A stretch of 64,000 nucleotides of DNA, taken from contig OZ005691.1 of NCBI GenBank assembly GCA_963930775.1, positions 8,491,000 through 8,554,999 of the forward strand, in the 5' to 3' direction. The position numbers were made by a program, and so were the translations under genes. This DNA comes from Cliona cf. orientalis. Lineage: Eukaryota; Porifera; Demospongiae; Clionaida; Clionaidae. Positions 1-12,174 of the stretch are shown here, piece by piece; the first letter of the stretch is position 1, and every line of letters starts with the position of its first letter. Below the pieces are notes generated by a model. The model did not search any database, had not been told where the DNA came from, and was given only the letters and a program-made list of their open reading frames with translations.

Positions 1-54
1 CATATGTATACATATTCTGCATGATCATGGCAATAATTAATAGTAGCTATATAA

Positions 55-333
55 TATTATGATGCCTTCAAATACAGAACTGTACCAACAGTGCTGCTAA
101 AGGACAGGTCAGATTATCCTGGTATAGCAAATGCAATGTATAAGGATGACGATATTTTGAACTCTCTACAGACTACTCCTTTCTTTGATCCCACCTATGT
201 TGCCACAGTAAGTGGAACGCATACAAATATGTATAGTCTAGTTACTCATTCTGATATGCAGCATTACAAAGACATTGAAAACAACTTGTCAAGGATGAAA
301 GCAAACGTGGATGGCTGTTTATCTCATGATTAG
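55..333 (+). CDS. possible terminal exon, unknown protein
   Basis: An open frame runs from about 55 to a TAG at 331-333. Its amino-acid composition is protein-like (FKYRTVPTVLLKDRSDYPG near the start), with no low-complexity sequence. An acceptor-like AG occurs at 76-77, so it could be the last coding exon of a gene lying mostly left of the window. The nominal start at 91 is GTG, and nothing upstream in the window supports a start codon. I recognise no domain. It could equally be a chance ORF or a decayed transposon piece. Confidence 0.25.
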   Translation, partial: YYDAFKYRTVPTVLLKDRSDYPGIANAMYKDDDILNSLQTTPFFDPTYVATVSGTHTNMYSLVTHSDMQHYKDIENNLSRMKANVDGCLSHD

Positions 334-1683
334 TCAAATATTATATGACTAATAGTTAGCTAACTGTAGTTCAGCAAACTTAACTATTATGTATAGTTAC
401 TGTAGTGATTTTTTTGCTAAAAGGCATAGTACTAGTCTATAGATTTCATCAGGTTAATACTTTTAAGTGTCATGAGACTCATTGGGTTTTTTTGGTTTAT
501 AATGTACGCAATGGAATTTATACATGCCGGCTCAAGAGTGGGTAATGGGTCATTGCATGTGCTCACTTCAATTCCTGCGTACCACATACATGTGGAGACA
601 TAGCAAAGTTCACAGTGATCAGACCCAAACAAGCTGGATAGCAAATAATAAAAAAGGTGAGATTTCTTATACATGCATAGGCCCTAGCTATTGTGGGACT
701 GGAGAGTAGCTGGCTATAAATTTGTTCGTGAGTAATAACTGATCGAGTGCTTACCGTACATACATATCAGCAGTAGGCCATTTCTTTAGCACTGTCCCCT
801 AGTCTGCGATGTGCATGTTGCATGCATGGCCGATCTGCGATACAGTTGGGTTTATGGGCTGTTTATTATGACCACACCCATGTACCAAACGAGCATACGC
901 TTGATAGGCCAAATTAAAGTATAGGCAGATAGTTGCTCTTATGTTACTTGCTTAGGCGTTTCTAAATCAATTAATGGTTGTCAATATTACAAGTATTTTA
1001 GGAAATGATCGTTCGGATTTGTTTAAATTGAAGCGATATACTTTCGTATTAAGCTCCTAATCAGAAAGTACATGTAGGCGGAAATTAAGGGGTGATGAAA
1101 AACAACTAATTAGCTAACTTGGAGGGGCCTAATTCATAGGTATACAATTGTTTTACTACTTTGTGACAATGCCGGCGCCTTCAGTACATAATTATTAGCT
1201 ATATAAGTACTTCAAATTAACCTACAAATGGGAATTAGCATAATTAAAACCTCCAAACATGCATGGGATAATACCGTTAATTTTTGTTCGGCCTACAATA
1301 AAGATTGTCCTATTTGGAGGTGCTCATCAAATGCAGATGACAACATCTTGAGACTTCGAATTCTACAAACTACAATACCTCTAAAGATAACTAAAGAAGT
1401 ATACAGGGTCAAAGTACAATAATACTATAAGAACGCGTGATCTATTTGCCCATGTACAATATGGAAAGCCACATAGCTAGTGCTCACTTTTGATGATGGT
1501 CAACAGAGCTACAGTGTCACTGTCTTGTTGGAAGCTGCCAGATCGATACCTAGAAATGCGATCAGGGATAAGACGTCGTTATTCAAATTCTGACTTACTA
1601 CTTACTGAGCCATAGGAGCTGGGTGTTGCCATGAGCGGCGGGTACGAACCACGTTGTTGGTAAAGGGTCGTTCACGTGCTACA
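334..1683. other. AT-rich stretch, nothing recognised
   Basis: No convincing exon, RNA gene or inverted repeat was seen. The short ORFs here (for example 1228-1422) lack protein-like features and flanking splice signals. Confidence 0.5.
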
Positions 1684-1853
1684 TTAGGCCATACCAATTT
1701 GAATATACGTTTCTCGGACAGGCATGCCGTCACAACGCAGACTCTGATACTGAGACAGAGCTTGAGGTTGACTTGCTGTCTTGTACTGAAGTTGCTTATG
1801 AGAAAAGGGAAGTTACTCATGGAGTAGCCTACTGTGATGCCTCTTAGACTAAC

Positions 1854-2132
1854 ATGTATCAATGGACACCAGTGGTTGGTAAGAGAAGAAGGAGGACTCC
1901 TTTGCCAGACTACATGTTGAGACGATTCCCTCCTCATCGCCGGCAGGAACTACAAATGATCAGCTCAGATTCAGAGTCTTCTGATTCTGATCAGCCATTG
2001 GACATCCCTGAGAAACCATCAGTGAAGTTTGCAGTATGTGATGGAAAACCGGGACTCCAAGTTAGGACAAGAAACACCTCGAATTGGACGCCTATAGCCA
2101 GCAGAACTAGAGCTAAACTGAACAAAGAGTAG
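1854..2132 (+). CDS. transposon-like ORF remnant
   Basis: This is a 92-codon ORF from an ATG to TAG. It has a basic N-terminal part (KRRRRTPLPDYMLRRFPPHRR), then an acidic serine run (SDSESSDSD) and a basic tail. The same frame is open upstream from about 1683 but is cut by a TAG at 1845-1847, so a longer protein may have been broken there. The composition resembles tails of retroelement or transposase polyproteins, but no catalytic motif is visible and the assignment is inference. It lies just inside the inverted repeat at 1684 and just before the tandem array. Confidence 0.3.
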   Translation: MYQWTPVVGKRRRRTPLPDYMLRRFPPHRRQELQMISSDSESSDSDQPLDIPEKPSVKFAVCDGKPGLQVRTRNTSNWTPIASRTRAKLNKE

Positions 2133-5100
2133 TTACTCATAGCAGGGTGCATGCTTGCATTAGCCATCGGCTATTCATGTCATCCGTTGTACACTATATT
2201 GTACAAGAATTGTTATAGAGAAATTAAACACTAAGTAGAAATTCCTGCGCGAAAAATGTTTGGAGGAATTGGGAGCACTTGGGGAGATAATTTTTACACC
2301 GGCACGCAGAATGGGTCAAAACACGAGATTTGACATGAGAAAATTTTGATTCACGCCTTAGAATCAAAGTTACGGCCCTTTGAAGTTTCCCCATATGTTT
2401 GTACAGGGAAGCCATGCGTTTGCAATGTTTCCGCCCACGCGCTACGTGAGGGGTGGGGCCACGCGCGCACATAAACGTGACGACCTTTACCAACTTTTTG
2501 ACAATGCAACGCCGCTGTGGGCTAGCGTAGTCTGAGTCTTACTGTACTTGTGTCTTTTACTGACTTAGCACTGACTGATCATATCACATGAGCATACACA
2601 ATAAGTAGAACAGCATTATGCAATACGATTACGTCATTAATAAACCTAACAATTACATCACTAAACCACAAATCAGGAACACAACTCAACTAATTAAACA
2701 GATCAGGAAACACAGTTATTACAACAACATTGAAATTATTTTAGGCTGCCTGCTTGCATTGTATGGTTCCACTATGCACCCAGCTCCATTATATTATTAT
2801 GGTGGTTTTTGGAAAATTTTTTTTCTGCTTAGTGTTCTGGTCGCCTTATTAAACACTAAGTAGAAAAAAAAAAAAAGATTTTTAATTAATTAATTCAGGG
2901 GGGAACTGGGAGCACTTGGGGACATAATTTTTGCACCGGCGCGCAGAATGGATCGAATGCACCTTCAGGAATTTTGATTCACGCCTTAGAATCAAAGTTA
3001 CGGCCCTTTGAAGTTTCCCCATGTTTGTACAGGGAAGCCATGCGTTTGCAATGTTTCCGCCCACGCGCTACGTGAGGGGCGGGGCCACGCGCGCACATAA
3101 ACGTGACGACCTTTACCAACTTTTTGACAAAATTGAAATTTAGGCTGCCTGCTTGCATTGTATGGTTCCACTATGCACCCAGCTCGATTATATGGTGGTT
3201 TTTGGACAATTTTTTTTTCTGCTTAGTGTTCAGGTTGCCTTGAAAAAAAAACAAAAAACACTAAGTAGAAAAAAAAAAAGATTTCCTGCGCAAAAAATGT
3301 TTGGGGGAATTGGGAGCACTTGGGGAGATAATTTTTATACCGGCACGCAGAATGGATCGAAACACAAGATTTGACACGAGAAAATTTTGATTCACGCCTT
3401 AGAATTAAATTTATGGCCCTTTGAAGTTTCCCCATATGTTTGTATAGGAAGCCATGCATTTGCAATGTTTTCTGCCCATGCACTACGTGAGGGGCGGAGC
3501 CACGCGCGCGCATCAACGTGACGACCATTACCCACTTTGGTCAAAATTGATGTATAGGCTGCCTGCTTGCATTGTATGGCTCTACTATGCATCCAGCTCA
3601 ACTATGTGGTGATTTTCGGACAATTTTTTTTTCTGCTTAGTGTTCTGGTCTCCTTGTTACACACTAAATAGAAAATGTAATATAAATAATAATTAATGTT
3701 TGAGAATCTGGGAAGCAGTTCATGACAAAATTTTTATATGAGCACGCAGAATGGATCGCACCTGCAAATTTAAATGAAGCAAAATTTTGATTCACGCCTT
3801 AGAATTAAAGTTACGGCCCTTTGAAGTTTCCTAGGAAGCCATACATTCGCAATGTTTGCCCGTAAAAAAAAATTTCGTGCGCGCGGGGTACGTTGACGAC
3901 CCTTTACCAAACATTGTGCATATGGCTGTTTTGATACCTGCTTGCATTGTATGGCTCTACTATGCATCCAGTTCGACTATGTGATGGTTTTCGGACATTT
4001 TTTTCTGCTTAGTGTGTGGTCCCCTTGTTACACACTAAGTAGAAAAAAAGAAAAGAGGAATAGGGAAGAAGAAAAGTCTTAGGGGTCTATAAAGCATATT
4101 ATGCCACAATTTTTATATGGGCACGCAGAATGAATCGAAACTAAGGATTTGATCTTGGGGAATTTTGATTCACACCTTAGTATTAAAGTTACGGCCCTTT
4201 GAAGTTGTCCCATATGTTTGTATAGGAAGCCATACACTTGCAATGTTTGCCCATAAAAAAATTTACGGGCGCGCGGGGCACCTTGACGACCCTTTACCAA
4301 ACATTGTATACATTGCTATTTGGATGCCTGCTTGCATTATATAGCTCTACTATGCATCCAGCTCGACTGTGTGGTGGTTTTCGGACCATTTTTTTCTGCT
4401 TAGTGTGTGGTCCCCTTGAAATTATACACTAAGTAGAAAAAAAAAAAGAATTTATATAATTAATTAATGTTTGGGGGGTTTGGGAGCACTTGGGGAGATA
4501 ATTTTTACATGGGCACGCAGAATGGGTCGAAATTAGAGATTTGACCTTGGGGAATTTTGAATCACACCTTAGAATTAAAGTTACGGCCCTTTGAAGTTTT
4601 CCCATATGTTTGTATAGGAAGCCATGCAGTTGCAATGTTTTCCGCCCACGCGCTACGTGAGGGGCGGAGCCTCGCGCGCACATAAACGTGACGACCTTTA
4701 CCAATTATTGACAAAATTGAAGTTTAGGCTGCCTGCTTGCATTGTATGGTTCTACTATGCATCCAGCTCGATTATATAGTGCTTTCCAAACAATTTTTTT
4801 TCTGCTTAGTGTATAGGCTTGCTTGTTAAACACTAAGTAGAAAAATTAAACACTAAGTAGAAAAAAAAATAAAATAAAAATTCACGGGGGGTTTGGGAGC
4901 ACTTGGGGAGATAATTTTTACATGGGCACGCAGAATGGGTCGAAACTAGAGATTTGACCCTGGGGAATTTTGATTCACGCCTTAGAATTAAAGTTACGGC
5001 CCTTTGAAGTTCCCCCATATGTTTGTATAGGAAGCCATGCATTTGCAATGTTTTCTACGTGAGGGGCGGGGCCACGCGCGCACATTAACGTGACGACCAT

Positions 5101-5797
5101 TACCCACTTTGGTCAAAATTGATGTACATGCTGCCTGCTTGCATTGTAGGGCTCTACTATGCATCCAGCTCAACTATGTAGTGGTTTTCGGACAATTTTT
5201 TTTCTGCTTAGTGTTCTGGTCTCCTTGTTATACACTAAGTAGAAAAAAATATAGAAAAATAATTCATAGGGGAGTTGAGAGCACTTGGGGAGATAATTTT
5301 CATATGGGCACGCAGAATGGGTTGAAATTAGAAATTTGACCTTGGGAAATTTTGATTCACGCCTTAGAATTAAAATTACGGCCCTTTAAAGTTATCCCAT
5401 ATGTTTGTATAGGAAGCCATGCATTTACAATGTTTTGAGTCCCGGTGTGCGTTATTTAGAAAATTGCTAGGCCCAGTACATGTATAGTCTACCATGCAGC
5501 TGGTAGCATATGCAGAGGCTTGCTGAATGGATGAAGAATCAACAACACTGACAGTAGCTGTCTCTTTTTTGCTGAGAGGTAGGTGGTATAATACAGCTAT
5601 ACTGAGTTTTACATTGTGCATGCATGAATGTGTGGGAAAGCTGAGAAATATAACTAAAATTATTTTGTGCTTTTCCCCTAGCCTTGTGTGTGTGCTGTGG
5701 TGATCTTAAGTACTAGTAGGAAGTAATGTGTTGCTGGGGCCACTGCTACTGAACCTCAATTATGAATAATGCTGATCATATACTCTCAGGCTCTAAT

Positions 5798-6150
5798 TGT
5801 CTCATACCCAGCCCCGTTTCACGCATGCGGAGAGAAGGGGTCTGGCCAAACGTGTATAGGGCCCGTGTCGCCTGTACAACATACAGTGCGCGCCAATCGG
5901 ACACATGGATAAAGTCACATGATTGCACGGGCATGAACAGAATGCACATTAATGATTGTACACTTGCACATTCGTACGAAATATAACCATCGGTATCCAA
6001 AGGAATGTTAATTTATTTGCGTTTCTTATTCACGCACACCATGAATACGTGACGGCATACATACATTCCTTGGCGATATGGGCCCTATACACGTTTGGCC
6101 AGATCCCTTCTCTCCGCATGCGTGAAAGGGGGCTGGGCGCGAGACAAGGG
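5798..6150. mobile_element. MITE with ~75-bp TIRs inside the array
   Basis: Sequence at about 5798-5873 (core CGCATGCGGAGAGAAGGG, GGCCAAACGTGTATAGGGCC) recurs inverted at about 6073-6150. This gives a ~350-bp element with long terminal repeats. It sits in foreign DNA (about 5435-6172) that replaces roughly 110 bp of one array unit, so insertion was accompanied by deletion or followed an earlier insertion. No transposase ORF is present. Confidence 0.8.
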
Positions 6151-6990
6151 CTCTACTAGGAGTTTTTTTTCTATTTTATGGCTCTCCTATATGCATTCCA
6201 CCAGTACTTTGTGGTGTTTTCTGGACAATTATTTTTTTCTGCTTAGTGTATCGGCTTGCTTGAAAAAAAAGAATTTATATAATTAATTAATGTTTGGGGG
6301 GTTGGGGAGCACTTGGGGAGATACTTTTTACATGGGCATGCAGAATGGGTCGAAACTAGAGATTTGACCTTGGGGAATTTTGATTCACACCTTAGAATTA
6401 AAGTTACGGCCCTTTGAAGTTCTCCCATATGTTTGTATAGGAAGCCATGCATTTGCAATGTTTTCCGCCCACGCGCTACCTGAGGGGCGGGGCCACGCGC
6501 GCACATTAACGTGACGACCATTACCCACTTTGATCAAAATTGATGTATAGGCTGCCTGCTTGCATTGTATGGCTCTACTATGCATCCAGCTCAACTATGT
6601 GGCTGTTCTCGAACAATTTTTTTTTTCTGCTTAGTGTTCTGGTCTCCTTGAAAAAAGATTTAAATAATAAATAATGTAATTCATGGGGGGGTTGAGAGCA
6701 CTTGGCGGGATAATTTTTACATGGGCACGCAGAATGGGTCAAAACTAGAGATTTGACCTAAAAGAATTTTGATTTACACCTTAGAATTAAAGTTACGGCC
6801 CTTTAAAGTTTTCCCATATGTTTGTATAGGTAAGCCATGCGTTTGCAATGTTTCCGCCCACGCGCTACGTGAGGGGCGGGGCCACGCGCGCACATAAACG
6901 TGACGACCTTTACCAACTTTTTGCCAAAATTGCAATTTAGGCTGCCTGCTTGCATAATATGGTTCTACTATGCATCCAGCTCCATTATAT

Positions 6991-7667
6991 GTGACCGTCC
7001 ACGAGAAAACCATGCATAATGCGCTGGATATCAATCTGAGATACAGGCCAATTTAGTCCTCTATGGTGATAACTATCAATTTTCACTTTTTTGTATGGAT
7101 CGATAGAGGAATCATTCCTCTACACAAAAATCTGCTTCGTAGCTTCTAGAACGCTATACTTACTGAGTTATGGCTCGAAGAAGTCGGCCGTGTAGCTAAC
7201 ATTGGCCGTCCATGATACGGAGCCGTTGCCATAGTTGCATGAAGGCAAGCACGGCAGCTGCACAGAAAAAACTCTCCAGTCACTTCTTTCTTCGAATTTT
7301 TATACTAACGATCTTTAGACACGCTTGTCTTCTTGTTCTTTTCCATCGAAACGTTGGCTGCTGCTCTCGTTCGAGCGTTTTGGCAGCCAGCTAGCTCATT
7401 GACTTTGTGGGCGGGGCCACGTATTTACCATAAACGGCGAGTATACGGACTTCCGTGTGCAACGTACGTAGCAATGTTCATTGCAATTTTTTGCAATACT
7501 CGAGTACGGGCGATCCAGGTACATTTTTGCTCATATCTCCATGACTACACGGGCTAGAGACTTCAAATTTGCTGGAGCAATAGTTCAAAGGTTGTAGTTG
7601 GTAATGGTGGGCTTAACTCAAAAATTTTTTTCAGCGCATTATGCATGGTTTTCTCGTGGACGGTCAC
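6991..7667. mobile_element. 677-bp TIR element with ATAT target duplication
   Basis: The left end at 6991-7026 (GTGACCGTCCACGAGAAAAC onward, 36 bp) is a perfect inverted copy of 7632-7667. ATAT flanks both ends (6987-6990 and 7668-7671). ATAT is self-complementary, so the target duplication could be 2 or 4 bp. Removing the element restores a normal array unit, showing that it inserted after the array formed. The ~600-bp interior shows no convincing transposase, so it is non-autonomous. Confidence 0.9.
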
Positions 7668-8920
7668 ATATGGCAATTTTGGACAATTATTTTTTTTTCT
7701 GCTTAGTGTTCTGGTCGCCTTGAAAAAAAAGATTTAAATAAATAAATAATCTAATTCATGGGGGGTTTGGGAGTACTTGGGGACATAATTTTTACATGGG
7801 CACGCAGAATGGGTCAAAACTAGAGATTTGACCTGAAAGAATTTTGATTCACGCCTTTGAATCGAAGTTACGGCCCTTTGAAGTTTTCCCATGTTTGTAT
7901 AGGAAGCCATGCGTTTGCAATGTTTTCCGCCCACGCGCTACGTGGGAATACCCGCGCACACAAACGTGACGACCTTTACCTACTTTGGTCAAAATTGGAG
8001 TATAGACTGCCTGCTTGCATTGTATGGCTCTACTAAGCATCCAGCTCAACTATGTGGTGGTTTTGGACATTTTTTTTCTGCTTAGTGTTCAGGTCGCCTT
8101 GTTATACACTAAGTAGAAAAAAAAAGCAAATTTAAATAAATAATCTAATTCATGGGGGGTTTGGGAGCACCTGGGGGGATAATTTTTACATGGGCACGCA
8201 GAATGGGTCGAAACTAGAGATTTGACCCTGGGGAATTTTGATTCACGCCTTAGAATTAAAGTTACGGCCCTTTGAAGTTACCCCATATGTTTGTATAGGA
8301 AGCCATACATTTGCAATGTTTTCCGCCCACGCGCTACGTGAGGGGCGGGGCCACGCGCGCACATCAACGTGACGACCATTACCCACTTGGGTCAAAATTG
8401 ATGTACAGGCTGCCTGCTTGCATTGTATGGCTCTACTATGCATCCAGTTCAACTATGTGGTGGTTTTCGGACAATTTTTTTTTCTGCTTAGTGTTCTGGT
8501 CGCCTTGTTAAACACTAAGTAGAAAAAAAAGCATATTTAAATAATTAAATAATCTAATTCATGGGGGGATTGGGAGCACTTGGGGGGATAATTTTTACAT
8601 GAGCACGCAGAATGGGTCAAAACTAGAGATTTGACCAGACAGATTTTTGATTCACACCTTACAATTAAAGTTATGGCCCTTTGAAGTTTTCCCATGTTTG
8701 TATAGGAAGCCATGCGTTTGCAATGTTTTCTGCCCACGCGCTACGTGAAGGGCGGGGCCACGCGCGCACATTAACGTGACGACCATTACCCACTTTGATC
8801 AAAATTGATGTATAGGCTGCTTGCTTGCATTGTATGGCTCTACTATGCATCCAGCTCAACTATGTGGCCGTTTTTGGACAATTTTTTTTCTGCTTAGTGT
8901 TCAGGTCGCCTTGAAAAAAA

Positions 8921-9689
8921 AAAAAAAAAAAAAGAGAGACCCGGGTGGCAGGCAAAAAAAAAAAAAAAAAAAATCTGAATCGGATTATTATCAATGCAAA
9001 GTTCAAACCACAATACAGTGGCATAAAATTAATATAAAAGCCACATGTCTTTAACAAAGCCCCAAAACTAATTAATTTTCCATACTTTAAAAGAAGACAA
9101 CGACGCTTAGCCACGCAGATGACACAGCAATTTCTCTAATCAAAGATAGCTAGCTCGAGCTAGAACGAGAGATTAGCTAACAACATGTACAGCTTAGGCC
9201 ACATGTGCATCGTCGATTACGTAGTACAGCACTTATGTGCATGCGCCTTGTCGATATACAGCGTTTATTATTGCTAATACTTGACCACACCCTTTTTTCT
9301 TTTTTTTTTTTGGAATTCAGCAAAATGTGACCCGGCCGGATCCGAGAAACATATATTCAAATTGGTATGGCCTTATAGAGCCTGCTACTCAAATCAATTA
9401 ACACTATTCATGCATAAACAATGGCCTTAGGGTACCCTTCCTGGCTATCTGTTCAATTACACAAATCGGCGTAACTAATAACATCCTATTGCATAACTTA
9501 ATATAAATAGCTACTAGCTAATAAATTTGTGTGAAGATCATCTGCAATAAATACTGACAATGTCATTTCATTCCAGTCAATAATCCTTGAATATGGTAGG
9601 TAGATGACGAAAAGGTTAAGATATTGGAAGCAATTACCCTATTATGGCTCAAAAAGGGACCGTCAAATAGCTTTATTAAAGGGTCAATT
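8921..9689. other. A-runs and AT-rich sequence, no gene seen
   Basis: The array decays into A-tracts around 8914-8972, separated by the short segment GAGAGACCCGGGTGGCAGGC. The rest holds the inverted MITE end at 9341-9374 and otherwise nothing that I can name. Confidence 0.5.
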
Positions 9690-10560
9690 TGTAGTTACTA
9701 CTGTTATCACAGCTAATTTCTAACTTCTAAGCAATAGCATTTCAGTTTCTGTTCAAATTTTTGACCTCCTACAGGAAGGGTATCCTAGCCTAGTGATTCC
9801 AATCAGAATCAAGTAATTAATAACAGCAGCTGTGTAATTTCTTGTGACAATGTGATATTAACAGTGCACGAGATTTACTATAGTCATTATTCAAGAATTA
9901 TACGGAATGTGATATGATGTCAAAATAGCCCTTTTGGATCATTGATTGTAGAAGATCATGGATATCAGAGGTCATCTAATTGGGATTATTTTTATATTGA
10001 TGCATTAGCTATTATATAGCAGCCAGAGTGACATGCAATCATGCTAGGTTTATTCCCAAAAGCACAATGTATACCATAATAATAATATTATACTACTAGC
10101 AGGAAACTTTCGAGGGAGATAACCTTCACGATTTTATAGCCACCCATGAAAATTTACTCCATTAGATTAGCTATGCGATCAGTTTAACGTTCTGCGAAAG
10201 TTTCTCTTTGAAATGCTCCCTTCATATATACAGGTCGGTGAAATATTTCTCCCTTGAAATTTCCCGCAATATAGTATTACTAATCAGTTTATACATTTAG
10301 CTAGCTAGCAATAATAATATTATAATTTTATAGTAAGAATAATATTTTGTGCTTGTGGTACTAATAAAAATTACATGATTTCTTGAAAACAGTGTGGTCA
10401 CAATTAGCGTGGCTAAGAGTATTATTATGAATAATTAACTAGATCCAATACTCTTGATTGTAATAATAATTATATTCAAGTGAAGGAACCAGATTGGTAT
10501 GCTGTTAAATTTTGATTTCACTCATTGAACAACTGAATCAGATGTGATGTACATGTATAA
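9690..10560. repeat. segmental duplication, copy 1
   Basis: The block with GCAATAGCATTTCAGTTYCTGT, TGTAATTTCTTGTGACAATG and GATGTCAAAATARCCCTTTT matches 14690-15490 in the same order and orientation, with scattered substitutions and indels. Both copies contain the same TATAGCGGG-type MITE, so that MITE predates the duplication. Confidence 0.85.
10097..10272. mobile_element. TATAGCGGG-family MITE, copy 1
   Basis: It has imperfect inverted ends (TAGCAGGAAACTTTCGAGGG at the left, TTGAAATTTCCCGCAATATA at the right) and an internal GAAAGTTTCTC motif. It matches the copies at 15174-15348 and 23429-23629 and is degraded relative to the last. Confidence 0.7.
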
Positions 10561-11171
10561 TACGGTGGCCCTGGAGGTCACGCGTCACGCCAGTAGCTAT
10601 CACGTATCACTCCAGTATCCTCTCCTCCTACCGTCGTCACGTCACCGCCGTCCGTAACGCTGATGTCCGTACCGTTCAGTCTCCGTACCGTCGCCATTCC
10701 AGTCCGTAACGCTGATGTCCGTACCGTTCATTCTCCGTACCGTCGCCATTCCAGTACACATGACAACCAGTCCTAGGGGTGTGGCTATCAAGTGTTCACC
10801 GCCACACCCCCCGGCCCCCCCGAGTATTATAGGGTGCGATGTGAGCGTAGCTAAGGTCAACAAATAAATTATTTTATGATATTAAAAATCAACGAGTATG
10901 TTACCCTTGATTTATTGCTGTGTTCTTATTGTCAGTGATAGATACCTCAGTGTGTTATAGGCTAATTTGTTCTCTCAAGCATGCATTGAAGGGATGATCC
11001 AGAAGTTGATAATGAATTTATTAACTGATAGTACCATCAGTACCAATGATATAGATGATAGTACGGACGCACCACCGTGTAATCCACACACTCCGTCATC
11101 TTGTTACGTTTTTGACCCTATGTCCCAAGAACAGGTCACCCTGGAAACTTCTATGATGCCACATTTATTAA

Positions 11172-12170
11172 GGTACCATTAAATTGCGTGGGCGTGAGGT
11201 GGGGGATATGACACCTAAACCACATCAAAGTCATTAGTGAGGTGCATGTTGTGTAACCACGCCCTTTTAATTGCACAGGTCTCAGGGGTGTGGCTGCTAG
11301 AGCCGGAAGTGTTCATTTAATATCCTCCATGGACCGGAAGCCGAGCCGGAAGGGAGGGGCCAGGCCACGCCCAAAACAGCCCCACCCTGTTCCCTAAGGA
11401 CCACCATTCTCAATCAAGTGCCTACTAACCACCGGATGTCCACCGGAAGCCCACAATCAATCCCAATTAAAACACACAGCTTCCTCAAGGCCAAAACACA
11501 CACAAACACTTGGAGGCCGTTCTGCCACACCGCCCACACAAGAGCTCACCTCATTTCCTGTGTGGGCGGAGTAACAACACGTCATCGCAACCACATCCGC
11601 TTCAAACCATCGTCAGCTTCCGTCCAGCCGTACAGGCCCCTCGATCGCACCGCCGTACAGTGCCTCATTAACAGACATGGCCTCACCTTTGACCTCCTGC
11701 CACGCCCCCAAAGCCTCCTGGACGGGTTCAAAGGTCACCACCGCATCCGGGACACGCCCACCTATCGCCGCAGCCAAGTCCCCGGCCCCGATGTCCAAGC
11801 ACTGGCCTGTGAAGCCACGCCCAATCGGAAGCAATAAAACCTGCATTAACGCACACGCACACACTCCACACAGTGCCAGGAACACGCCCACATGCTTAAT
11901 TAGGCCTAATTAGCTTTTTTTTTTAAGTCGTTGCGGTTAATAGTTAAGCAAGAATGCTTTGATCTTGCTTTGATGTGGGCAATTACCGGCCTTTTCTTCA
12001 GGGGCCACTTCCGGTCGCTAATTACACGCGCATAATCATCCCTGGCCGATTCTGGACACGCCCACCTTCGACCAAAAGCACTCGTATGGCCTCTTCGGCC
12101 ACGCCCCTTCACGATTCGCTAATTGAATTAGCCATTCCTGAAGCTCACGCCCACGCAATTTAATGGTACC
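11172..12170. mobile_element. TTAA-flanked 999-bp TIR element, copy 1
   Basis: It begins GGTACCATTAAATTGCGTGG and ends with the inverted CCACGCAATTTAATGGTACC. It is flanked by TTAA at 11168-11171 and 12171-12174. TTAA target sites are characteristic of the piggyBac superfamily, though the GGTACC terminus is not a form I can assign firmly. The interior is rich in CACGCCC/GGGCGTG motifs. It contains overlapping ORFs on both strands (11418-11837 plus; 11613-11891 minus, with a hydrophobic start) that I cannot tie to a family. Confidence 0.88.
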
Positions 12171-12174
12171 TTAA

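Larger units (their letters stand above)
2224..8920. repeat. tandem array of ~0.4-kb MITE-like units (~13 copies)
   Basis: A unit of about 370-415 bp is repeated head to tail about 13 times. The landmark CTGCTTAGTGT occurs near 2825, 3219, 3633, 4005, 4396, 4802, 5204, 6239, 6627, 7699, 8078, 8484 and 8890. The two long spacings are explained by insertions at about 5435-6172 and 6991-7667. Conserved blocks are GGGAGCACTTGGGGAGATAA, TTACGGCCCTTTGAAGTT, GGCCACGCGCGCACAT and GCCTGCTTGCATTGTATGG. Many units start with ACACTAAGTAGAAAA and end with TTTTCTGCTTAGTGT, which are inverted copies of each other. Each unit therefore looks like a TIR-flanked MITE separated by a ~15-25 bp spacer. Some junctions have lost the left repeat. 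Minus-strand ORFs recurring in every unit are by-products of the repetition. Confidence 0.93.
1684..9372. mobile_element. candidate long element or unrelated pair of MITE ends
   Basis: The 36 bases at 1684-1719 (beginning TTAGGCCATACCAATTTGAA) recur in inverted orientation at 9341-9374. About 32 bases pair with a single mismatch, ending in GTTTCTCGGA. This could mark the terminal inverted repeats of one 7.7-kb element that contains the ORF at 1854-2132 and the tandem array. Alternatively they are two separate ends from a MITE family whose relatives occur at 52004-52301 and 54894-55165. No target-site duplication could be assigned, so I prefer the cautious reading of two family members in opposite orientation. 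Confidence 0.35.

Noticed and set aside
2224..8920. CRISPR-like array
   Set aside because: The units are ~0.4 kb with no unique spacers, and the DNA is eukaryotic.
2224..9114. Recurring minus-strand ORFs of 60-100 codons (products like MSWMHSRAIQCKQ... and MVKVVTFMCARG...)
   Set aside because: They recur only because the ~0.4-kb unit repeats. Frames differ and stops vary between units, and both frames overlap the same bases. I treat them as repeat shadows, not genes.
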